DNA from: Providencia stuartii
GTDB taxonomy: Bacteria; Pseudomonadota; Gammaproteobacteria; Enterobacterales; Enterobacteriaceae
Length of the DNA stretch: 64,000 bases
Reading direction: 5' to 3'
Assembly (NCBI GenBank): GCA_900455155.1
Contig: UGUC01000001.1
Location: forward strand, 248,001 to 312,000
In this document: positions 29,137 through 37,547 of the stretch, piece after piece
Numbering within the stretch: position 1 is the stretch's first letter
Layout: each line of letters opens with the position of its first letter
Notes under the pieces: generated by a model
Databases searched by the model: none
What the model was told of the DNA's origin: nothing
The model's input: the letters and a program-made list of their open reading frames with translations, nothing else
Made by a program: the position numbers and the translations under genes

Positions 29137-29854
29137 ATGGCATTAGCCCCACTGAAAGTTGAACGATTATACCGCCAGATCTCAAACCTTATTATTGAGT
29201 GTATAAAACGTGGCGATTTCAACGCAGGAGAGCCGTTGCCTTCTGAACGAGAACTGGCAAAACAGATGGAAGTCAGCCGATCATCCATCCGAGAAGCTTT
29301 TATTGCACTGGAAATGACAGGTTGGATTGAAATTCGGGTTGGTAATGGGGGTCTATGTGGCAAATCCGTTACCGCAGTTTGAGCCCAAAAAAGAGGCGGT
29401 CAGTACAGCAACAGAAAAAGATGAAACAGAATTTAGCTTACGCGATTTATTGAAGGCGAGGCAATCTTTCGAAACCATGATTGCAGAACTTGCTGCCCGC
29501 AATGCAACTGATGAACAATGTGCTGAATTACAAGAGATTATGAAAGATCTCATCAAACAAAAAGATAATGATGAAAACTTTTTGCGCGAGGATAAACGCT
29601 TCCATTTGTTAATCAGTGAAATGACAGGCAACGAAGTATTACACAGCATGATGGAACACTTATGGGATATGCGACAATCAACACGCTTTATTCGCATGGA
29701 GTCACACTATGCGGATATTGATTTACCCAAAACCATGAATGAAGACCATCAATTAATTGTGAATGCAATTTTGAATAGAAACCCTAAAGAAGCCGCTAAA
29801 TGCATGCATAACCATTTACAACATGTCTATGAGTGCTTCTTCAATATTGAATGA
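29137..29854 (+). pseudogene. GntR/FadR-subfamily regulator, one apparent frameshift
   Basis: One extra G in the G5 run 29347-29351 splits a 238-residue regulator. The N-terminal winged helix has GEPLPSERELAKQMEVSRSSIREAFIALEMTGWIEIRVGNG; after correction the frame continues GVYVANPLP into an FCD effector-binding domain (KARQSFETMIAELAARN, DKRFHLLISEMTGN, NEDHQLIVNAI, HLQHVYECF). Its divergent position next to the transporter and uxuA suggests an UxuR/ExuR-like repressor of hexuronate genes. A start at 29137 has GAGGAATT upstream. Confidence 0.82.
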
Positions 29855-29858
29855 TGCT

Positions 29859-29882
29859 CTACCCCATAGGTATATGGGGTAG
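29859..29882. terminator. Hairpin between convergent gntR and antiporter genes
   Basis: A perfect 10-bp stem CTACCCCATA/TATGGGGTAG with a 4-base loop, immediately after the regulator stop and 12 bases from the antiporter stop. There is no good U-tract. Confidence 0.5.
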
Positions 29883-29894
29883 AAAACACATCAC

Positions 29895-31295
29895 TTAATG
29901 GCCGATGCTACGGTCACGGCGAATTTTACGCTCCTCATAGAAGGCGACTACCGCTAGCATCACAATACCTACAGCGGTTGCGGCAAATAACAGATAGAAA
30001 GTATCTGACCAACCATGAAACGTGAAGCCCCCCACTGAGATACCTTTCCCTGTTGGATCAGCGATACGAGACACTAACACTTTTGCCATTCCATCGCCAA
30101 ACAGATAACCAAAGAAGCCTGGAATGGAGTTCACTACCGCGGTTGCACATTTTGGCGCAAAGCCAATGATAGAGATGCCGATTAAGATCACAGGGCCAAA
30201 AATAAAGAATCCTTCAAAGAACAATGCAATATAAATGCCCCATACGCTGGACATATTTTGATAAGCGATTAATGGGAAAATCACTGAAATCATACATAAC
30301 ATACCGAGTAATGCGCGGCGACCGCCCATTTTATCGGACACATAACCCCAAGTGAGTGATCCTAGAAATCCGCCTAATTCTAATGCCGTAATCGTACCTA
30401 TCGCGGAAATATCATCCCAATCAAGCGCCATTTTGACATATGCCACACTCCAGTTATCAACACCAATACGGATGGTATAGACACAAAGGTTGGCAAAACA
30501 TAAAAACCAAACCGCCGGATTTTTCAGCACATATTTCACAAAAATTTCAGATTTTGACATACTCTCCGCGGCGGTATCATCTTTGGAGATTGGTTCATCA
30601 AAAATCTCTTCTGGCGTATTCCACCCTAACTCAGACGGATCATCTTTACCGAAGAACATCCCAAATGTAGCAATAACCCCAGCAAAAAGAATTGGGAAAA
30701 TAAACATTCCTGCCACATTGCCATTAAAGGCATATTCCATACCAAATAATGCAATCGGCCCAGCTAAAATTGCCCCGATATTATGTGACGCATTCCACCA
30801 AGAGATAAAACGGCCTCGATTTTTTCTTGGCGTCCAACGGTTTATGGTTGAATTAGAGCAAGGGCCGCCCGGCGCTTGAAATAGACCCGTTAGCGCCCAT
30901 AAGAAAATAAAGATCCCGAGAGAATGCCCTGACGAAAGTAAAAACATCCCGATAGCAAATGAAGAGGCACACGAGAGCATTAATAAGAAACTGAGTATTT
31001 TCTTGGTATTTTTACCGTCAATATAATACGAGAGTAATACACGGCCTAGACTGTATGTAATAGAGAACCCAAAGCCAACTGTGCCTAAATCACTTAATGT
31101 AAAACTGGTTTGTTCAATAATAAATGGGGTTGCTGCTTTGAAATTATAGCGAAGAAAATAGATCCCTGTATAAGCCAAACACATCACGATGAATGGCTCC
31201 ATAAACTTTCTTAACCATAAATCACGTTGTACAGAGAGGGATATTTTTCCTGCCGGTAGCCTTTTAATATCAAAAAACGAAAATTTAGAACTCAT
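29895..31295 (-). CDS. Organophosphate:phosphate antiporter family transporter (UhpT/UhpC/GlpT-like)
   Basis: 466 residues, twelve predicted membrane segments. OPA-family features are AYTGIYFLRYNFKAATP near residue 45, GFGFSITYSLGRVLLSYYIDGKNTKK and GLFQAPGGPCSNSTINRWTPRKNRGRFISWWNASHNIGA, which corresponds to the WF..RGR..WN..HN.GG signature. Family members import sugar phosphates or glycerol 3-phosphate in exchange for phosphate. The gene follows an inositol-monophosphatase-family gene by 29 bases, so the pair may import and then dephosphorylate an organophosphate. The substrate is unknown. Confidence 0.82.
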   Translation of the reverse strand: MSSKFSFFDIKRLPAGKISLSVQRDLWLRKFMEPFIVMCLAYTGIYFLRYNFKAATPFIIEQTSFTLSDLGTVGFGFSITYSLGRVLLSYYIDGKNTKKILSFLLMLSCASSFAIGMFLLSSGHSLGIFIFLWALTGLFQAPGGPCSNSTINRWTPRKNRGRFISWWNASHNIGAILAGPIALFGMEYAFNGNVAGMFIFPILFAGVIATFGMFFGKDDPSELGWNTPEEIFDEPISKDDTAAESMSKSEIFVKYVLKNPAVWFLCFANLCVYTIRIGVDNWSVAYVKMALDWDDISAIGTITALELGGFLGSLTWGYVSDKMGGRRALLGMLCMISVIFPLIAYQNMSSVWGIYIALFFEGFFIFGPVILIGISIIGFAPKCATAVVNSIPGFFGYLFGDGMAKVLVSRIADPTGKGISVGGFTFHGWSDTFYLLFAATAVGIVMLAVVAFYEERKIRRDRSIGH

Positions 31296-31324
31296 ATTAT
31301 TGACCTTTTACTAATTTTATTATT

Positions 31325-32113
31325 TTAATCTCTAAATGAGGCGAGTTGCTGATATACCCCAGGGCTAGATGCCAACACATAATTCCCTTTTAACAAGAAA
31401 TCGTCCTTTTCTTTATAGTTATTCATGACACCGCCAGCTTCTTGAATTAACAATAAGCCCGCAAGGCAATCCCATGAATTTAAATGAGGTTCGTAATAAC
31501 CAATTAATTTCCCAGCCGCCACATAAGCCAACATTAATGCGGCAGAGCCATTGCGTATAAACATTCCTTTTGCGTGGAGCAATTTATCGAGAAAAGGAAT
31601 AATGTATTCAGGCGATAGACGCGTTGAAATACCAACGCCAAATAAACCTTTATTCAGGGATTGAACAGCATTAACTTGGATAGGTGATTGGTTTAAATAA
31701 GCGCCATGACCCGCCATTGCATGAAACAACTCCTCCTGTACGGGATCATACACAACCGCAATTTGTGTATTTTGTTGTTCATCCAAGAGGGCTATCGAAA
31801 TACACCAAGAAGGCAATCCAAAAATAAATGCACTTGTGCCATCAATAGGATCAACAACCCAAGTATATTGCGATGCGCCTTGTGTATAACCCCCTTCTTC
31901 ACCAAATAGAGCATCGAGGGGGTATTGCTGATGAATTTTCTCACGAATAAATTGTTCCGTATTTTTATCCGCAATAGTGACTAAATCCTGCCCATCCTCT
32001 TTTTTCTTTTCAATATTTAATTGGTTTCGGTCATGATAGTAAGATACGGCTAATTTGCCGGCTTCAATAACGACTTGTTGAATAAATGTATATCTCGCTG
32101 AAATCGCATTCAT
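31325..32113 (-). CDS. Inositol-monophosphatase-family phosphatase
   Basis: 262 residues from the ATG at 32113 (GGAG at proper distance; the ATG at 32119 is too close). Metal-site motifs are GEEGGY, DPIDGTSAF and NSWDCLAGLLLIQEAGG, all intact. The family hydrolyses inositol phosphates, 3'-phosphoadenosine phosphates or sugar phosphates using Mg2+ (SuhB and CysQ are relatives). It is the first gene of a two-gene operon with the organophosphate antiporter. Its actual substrate cannot be told from sequence. Confidence 0.85.
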   Translation of the reverse strand: MNAISARYTFIQQVVIEAGKLAVSYYHDRNQLNIEKKKEDGQDLVTIADKNTEQFIREKIHQQYPLDALFGEEGGYTQGASQYTWVVDPIDGTSAFIFGLPSWCISIALLDEQQNTQIAVVYDPVQEELFHAMAGHGAYLNQSPIQVNAVQSLNKGLFGVGISTRLSPEYIIPFLDKLLHAKGMFIRNGSAALMLAYVAAGKLIGYYEPHLNSWDCLAGLLLIQEAGGVMNNYKEKDDFLLKGNYVLASSPGVYQQLASFRD

Positions 32114-32663
32114 CCCCATCTCCAGATAATGAAATTAATGTTTCGAAATATATATTTAACGAATCGTACATTCTGTGATCGATTTCATGAGATGATGATT
32201 TAATGTAATTTTTATTTTATAAAATATATTTTATTGTTAATAACTTATTGTTGTAAAAAGAACATAAATAAAATTATCAAATTAACCCCATTATTTTTCG
32301 TTTTCTATTTTTTGTTTTTTTAAAACAAATTTTTCATAATCAGCCAAAAAACAAATCTTTTTATGATGACTCAATACCGATTTTAAGCGATAACGCTAAC
32401 GAGCCTTTTGTTAATGGCTCACCTAAGTACCACTGGTTTTTGGATTTGCCATGAGATTATCTTTAACTGGCTAAATCAGATTTATTTTGTGATATGTTGT
32501 TTTGAGAAAATACTCATCGATGGCTATTTTTCAATATAAACACAAAGACGTTTGTATTAATAGAATAAACAGATGGTCTAATATTATGTGAATTTAACAT
32601 TGAGCAGTAAACAGAATTACTGTTAAAGATGTTGTATATAGAACAAGTACGATTACCACGGAT
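32114..32663. other. AT-rich intergenic region at the left edge of the T3SS island
   Basis: About 550 bases between the phosphatase operon (both read leftward) and the last T3SS gene. It must contain the phosphatase promoter. Short inverted repeats such as GAGCC/GGCTC around 32400-32420 are seen, but no gene, tRNA or attachment-like direct repeat. Confidence 0.5.
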
Positions 32664-32693
32664 ATGACCTGAACATCCTTGTTATCAGGTCAT
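32664..32693 (-). terminator. Hairpin at the end of the sic-sip-iacP operon
   Basis: A 9-bp perfect stem ATGACCTGA/TCAGGTCAT with a 12-base loop, 15 bases after the iacP stop. There is no clear U-tract, so it may be a weak terminator or a 3' stability element. Confidence 0.45.
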
Positions 32694-32708
32694 GATGTAA
32701 AAATAATT

Positions 32709-32963
32709 TCAGGTCTTCGTTTGAGAAAGGTAATCAACAATATCCTGTAATCGATGCCATTTTACCCAGATATTATCGTTTAATCGTTGGCCAGTGTAAT
32801 CTTCAATGGCGGTGATTAGCTCAAGCATTTCCAATGAATCAATATGTAGATCTAAAATTAAGGTCGAATCCATCGTAATGGGTTTATGGATCCCCGAATA
32901 GGCACGGATCGCTTTTATTTGCTCCGTCAGCCATGTTTGATGAATTAAATTATCTGTACTCAT
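32709..32963 (-). CDS. iacP: IacP-like acyl carrier protein of the type III island
   Basis: 84 residues with the acyl-carrier fold and a phosphopantetheine site at D42-S43-L44 (LHIDSLEMLEL). In Salmonella, iacP closes the sicA-sipBCDA operon and is linked to acyl modification or secretion of translocators; the same position holds here. The ATG overlaps the stop of the sipA-like gene by 4 bp. The sequence diverges from Salmonella IacP, so identity rests on fold, motif and place. Confidence 0.82.
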   Translation of the reverse strand: MSTDNLIHQTWLTEQIKAIRAYSGIHKPITMDSTLILDLHIDSLEMLELITAIEDYTGQRLNDNIWVKWHRLQDIVDYLSQTKT

Positions 32964-35105
32964 GACCCATTCCCTAATTTAAATCGCTGATCATCGCCGA
33001 TATAACGTTTTTTCTGTGACAAATCTCTAGCCTGCCCACCTGACGTCGTATATACCCGATTATCCGTATTCACCTGCCAACGATATTTTTTCTTCGTCAC
33101 ATCGCTATCTGCTTTTTTCTCTGTGGTTTCAGTATCATGAATAGGCAGTGCTCCAACCGGTTCGGCACTCTCTTTTTCAATAACGACTGTTGCCGTTGGC
33201 TGCTCTTCCACAACCTGTGCCACCTTAGCGTGATAAATCCCACTTGCATGGCTGCTCAACGGAAAACTTGCTTTCGATTGAACAGCCGGTTTCTCTTTAT
33301 CATCTAGTGATTGTTGTGTATCTAACTGGCGCGTAGCTTGTTCAGCCGCTAATGACGTGTCTTTCAGCACCATGGCAGAGCGATTTGCCACATCCAGCAT
33401 ATTGCTTAATTCAGTTGCCACTTGCTTTGCCGCATCCACTAAATGTGAATGGCTATTCGGTTGTATCTGAGCATCAAACAGATGATCTGTCTGTTGAGTC
33501 ACTTGCTCTTCTAACGACTGAGAGTCGATTCCATCTACTGCTCTTTGTCGTTGTGCTGCAATGAGCTGTTGATCGGTCGGTTTTGCACTCTCAACCTTGG
33601 AATCACTCGCGCTATACTGCAACCTGCCTACAGGGTTTGTGCTTTGGTTAAATCCCCCGCTGGTGATCACAAATGGGGCAGTTTGTTGTGTATTTGGTAA
33701 CCATTTACCATCCATTGTGCGTGTATACCCCCCCATTTGATGGCGAGGAGGAAGTTCAGGAGCCTCTTTTTCTTGATTGGATTGCAGCAGAATCGCCTCA
33801 TTGACCCCTGTTTGTGGCTCAGTGCTCTCTGATGTTTCACCACTCGATTTATCTTTTAACGCTGGCTGGTGAGAGGCGCTATCATCAACTTGAGTGGCGT
33901 TATTTGGCGGTGTCGGGCTATCCTGTTTTACAATTTTCCCGTCACCGCTGAGCTGAACATGCAATTCAGTTCGGTAGGTTGTTCGGGTTTCCGCCGCTGG
34001 TGTCGCGGTTTTTTGCGCTATCGTCTTACTCGGCGCCGCCTGAAAAAGAGGCCGCGCTGTCAATATTTACCGTCGTTGCCACACTACCATAACGACTCGG
34101 TGTATCGGACACCTTACAAATACAGTGAGGGCAAGCATAATTATTAGTTATATAATAATTATTGATGATCGGCGCTGACGTTTGGCTACTGGTTTGATAT
34201 GGCACACCATCCACATCATCTGACTGCTGTGGGGCAGCAGAAGAGAGTGGTATCTTTCGTGGAGTTGCCGATGGTTTTTCTGGCGTTTTTTGTTCAGATG
34301 ACTGTGCAACTTTTGGATCCGTCGGTACATTCAAACGGATTGTCTCAATATGTTCCTCTAGGGCACGAAATCCTTGTTCTAAGCAGGCATTTTTATCCTC
34401 CCACAGATTGTGTTTTTGATAAGATTGAATGGCGTTATCAAACCGTGCCGTTTTGCCTTGTAGCAATGAACTTGTTAAAAAATGGTCGACCAGTGTTTTA
34501 TCATCAACGAATTGTTCTGGGGAAAGTCCCACCATCGATTTCAGTTGACTATCGGTATACGTTTCATTCAGCTTCGCCTTAATAGCCGGTATAACATACT
34601 CAGATAAAAACCGTTGTTGAAGAGTATGTGCCTGATTAGGCAACTTCGCTAAGATATTCTGTAACTCTTTACTTAGCGCTTTGCTTGCTACTTCTTTTGA
34701 CGCTTCGGATGCCGTGGAGATCGTTTTTGCAACATGCTTTATTAATGCAGGCGTAATTTCCTCTTTATTTAATAGTGAAAAAGAAGTTAATACCGCATTA
34801 ATATTATTGTTATCTCCTTGTAAGAGATGATTAACCATATCTGGGGTTATGTTACTATTTAATACCTCATTGCCTAACATCTCACATATTTTATTCGCTT
34901 TCACATCGTTCAACTGTCGATGTAACGCAATGCTGTCAGCCTGAATGGCAATAGTTTTTTCCGATTGTATAGGCAATATTTCAGTTGTGCTAGAAACATT
35001 CCCAATATAATTTGCCATTGAGGTATCTTGCCTAGCGATACCCACGCTTTGAGTAGAGCGAATATCGATATGATGATTTAAAGCCGTTGATAAATTTGGT
35101 TGCAT
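32960..35105 (-). pseudogene. sipA: SipA/IpaA-like secreted effector, one apparent frameshift
   Basis: Two frames join into a 714-residue protein if one base is removed from the A5 run 34043-34047. Its place after sipD and before iacP and its length (Salmonella SipA 685) identify it as the SipA/IpaA equivalent, though sequence similarity is low. The N-terminal ~250 residues are helical (chaperone-binding/export region). A low-complexity middle follows, with an odd CPHCIC cluster at 325-330. At about 554-573 lies a match to the vinculin-binding consensus LxxAAxxVAxxLxxLLxxA. The C-terminus is basic. The SpaK/InvB-like chaperone encoded in this island is its likely partner. Confidence 0.72.
33386..33445 (-). 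other. Vinculin-binding-site-like motif in the SipA/IpaA-like effector
   Basis: The encoded peptide HLVDAAKQVATELSNMLDVA fits the talin/IpaA vinculin-binding helix consensus LxxAAxxVAxxVxxLIxxA at every anchor position if L and M are accepted as hydrophobic equivalents. It continues with helix-compatible residues. Shigella IpaA uses such helices to activate host vinculin; Salmonella SipA binds actin instead. Confidence 0.6.
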
Positions 35106-35205
35106 AAAATATTGCTCTTCATTGTATTTTTATCATTAAATATCTGAAAGCAATGAGATATAATATTTACTATATCTCATTTAAATAATAGAAAGTTAAA
35201 ACCAA

Positions 35206-36213
35206 TTAGGTATTGGCAAAACCAGCATTATATTGAAATAGGTCTTTTAAGAGTTGAATTAACAACTGAGTCAATGTTTCAAAGTGGCTATTATCTTGGC
35301 GAAAGGTTTCCAATAAACGCGATACGCTATTATTAACTGCATTCTTTTTACTATCTATCGCCGTTTGCATACTTTGGAAAGTTTGCACCATCATCTCCTC
35401 CCCTCCACCCTCCTCCTTTTTGCGAATAATCATAGTTATTGGATGTACTATTTCATAGATATCTTTAATAGGCTGCATATCGGGGTAAATATAGATGACA
35501 CCATCTATCTCTTTAACTAAAAAACCTTGCCCATTCAATTTTTTTTGCCAAAATTCTAACATGCCAGGTTTGCTATCAAAGCGAGCCATTGGCTTAATTG
35601 CATTGTTAACATTATCTATGCTTAAATCGTGGTTCCAAAAATTTCGACTGTGATCATAAGTATAATCCTCCAAACTCTTATTAAGTGAATCAAAAAACTT
35701 TTCCTTATCAAACTGAATATAACCATTACTGCCACTATGTAAATGCTGGCTAATCGACCCTAACCCTTTATTGACCTTCTCCATAAACTGCGTTGCCGCT
35801 TTGGTAATTTCACCAAAATTTTTCTGATAATCTGAATTAACATCTTTAATCACATTAAAAATGCCGGTTATATGCGAACGACCATCTTGAGCAACCTCTG
35901 CTGCAATTTTAGTGGAAGCACTATTATAGAAATCTGTGGTGTTTTTTAATTCACGTTCAACTAAACGAGATTTCGTCTTAATCTCTTCCAAGGTTTCTTG
36001 CCTATCAGTGTATTGATAAACTTTCTCCGGTACGTGCATACCATAATATTTTAAGGCGGCTTCAGCTTGTTCTTCTGGGTTAGCTACTCTATCTGCCACA
36101 AAACTGCCCCCCAAAAGGGAGGGCATCAAATGGTTATCTACTGTGGTTATGTTAGTTGACGTTATTATGCGGTTAAACTGTGGTGCCGTTGGACTAATCT
36201 CAGTCATGTTCAT
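35206..36213 (-). CDS. sipD: SipD/IpaD-like needle-tip protein
   Basis: 335 residues from the ATG at 36213, which has GAGGGG 8 bases upstream; a longer frame overlapping sipC is unlikely. The family pattern is a long helical hairpin (about 80-160, KTKSRLVERELKNTTDFYNSAS) and a mixed central domain (FWQKKLNGQGFLVKEIDGVIYIYPD). It ends in the C-terminal helix that packs on the needle (LETFRQDNSHFETLTQLLIQLLKDLFQYN). It caps the SctF needle and controls insertion of SipB and SipC. It lies 4 bases after the sipC stop. Confidence 0.9.
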   Translation of the reverse strand: MNMTEISPTAPQFNRIITSTNITTVDNHLMPSLLGGSFVADRVANPEEQAEAALKYYGMHVPEKVYQYTDRQETLEEIKTKSRLVERELKNTTDFYNSASTKIAAEVAQDGRSHITGIFNVIKDVNSDYQKNFGEITKAATQFMEKVNKGLGSISQHLHSGSNGYIQFDKEKFFDSLNKSLEDYTYDHSRNFWNHDLSIDNVNNAIKPMARFDSKPGMLEFWQKKLNGQGFLVKEIDGVIYIYPDMQPIKDIYEIVHPITMIIRKKEEGGGEEMMVQTFQSMQTAIDSKKNAVNNSVSRLLETFRQDNSHFETLTQLLIQLLKDLFQYNAGFANT

Positions 36214-36217
36214 CAAC

Positions 36218-37526
36218 TTAGCCCCTCGTCGCAACCGCTTGGAAAGTTCTGATCTGCCCTTCAATAACTTCTTTAAGGATATCGAAGACTTTTTTCATCA
36301 GATCCAAGACAGTATCGATTTGCTTCTCTTTATCGCTGGCGATAGAGCGTGCGGTGTCACCGATATCTTGCAAGACCATTTTTTGTGCTTCCAACGCCTT
36401 CACATCCATTTGAATGGCAGAAGTGACCAACTGACCTGCGTTATCAGATAGTCGGGTGACACTTTCAATAATGCTAGATTTCTTTTGCGTTTGATGAGTG
36501 ATTTTATCCAGTTTTGTTTGGTGCTCATCCGCTTTTAGTTGGCTACGTCTTCCGGCATCTTGATGACGTAAGCTTGCCAAATCATTTTGCTGATTGAGGG
36601 CCTTATTGTTTGTTTTGATGGTGGATGCACGACTCAATTCAATCGAATCCTGCGCGCTCGAAGCATGTTGATTCCTCGCCACCCCATGAACATTAATAGC
36701 TTTGGTTTGTTTCACTAATTGCTTAGTTTGTAATGCCGCCCCCGCAAGCGTTACGCCCAGAGAAACCGCAAATCCCATCAATGCTCCTTCAAATGCTTTT
36801 TTTACCCTCTTGAATCGTTGTATCTGCTGCACTTTGCACCATTTGCGTTTTTAGCTTTAAAAAATCCGCTTGTAGTTGGCGATCAACGGTATTAATAATC
36901 GATTTAATCTGGCTCAGTAGGTTACGTAGCTCCATTAAAATATCGCTACTCATAATGCCGATAAATTGGCTCTCTTTTATTGCGTCAAGTGACTGAATAC
37001 CAGGTTTTACATCCTCACTATTTGCTTGAGCCACTTGTACATCTTTAATTGCCGAGGCTGCCAGCATTAAATTAACCCCTTGAGATAATTGCTTGATCTC
37101 GCTTTCGTCCAAATTAGCGATTGTTGGGAACATTTTTTCCAACTTGCTATTTTCTTCCGTTATCACTTCTCTGACGGCTTTTTCAACTTTGATTGCTGTG
37201 ACGGCAATATGCTCCTGAAGGTTTGCATAAGCCGATGAAAATCCGCCTATGACTTTCGAGGTCTCTTCAAGCTCGGCCTTGTTCATGTTTTTCACTTCAA
37301 ACAGGAGCGATGGACTAACCGTCGTTTGCTCAGGGAGCTTTAATAACGGCTTATCTTGCGTTCGTGGCACAGTAATATCGACAGCATCTTTGATGGACAC
37401 TTGCTGTGCTGGTGCTTGCGTTGACATCGTTTGAGTTTCGCTACCGGTTAAAGTAGTCAGCCCCTCAAGATTGCCTAACTTTTGGGTTGGAATAGAAAAC
37501 GGCGTTGGTGAGGAAATAGTCGTCAT
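36218..37526 (-). pseudogene. sipC: SipC/IpaC-like translocator, one apparent frameshift
   Basis: Removing one base from the T7 run 36797-36803 joins two frames into a 435-residue protein (Salmonella SipC has 409). The N-terminal half is soluble (chaperone-binding). A single hydrophobic segment follows the break (ALMGFAVSLGVTLAGAALQ), then a long coiled-coil C-terminus rich in Q, K and S ending with IRTFQAVATRG. SipC-type proteins form the translocon pore with SipB and can nucleate actin. The A7 run on the coding strand could in principle allow transcriptional slippage, but an overcall is the simpler reading. Confidence 0.85.
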
Positions 37527-37547
37527 AATAGAGTTCCTTAATGAAAA

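Noticed and set aside
32114..32708. tRNA or attachment site at the left edge of the T3SS island
   Set aside because: No cloverleaf-forming sequence, integrase gene or long direct repeat matching the right edge was seen.
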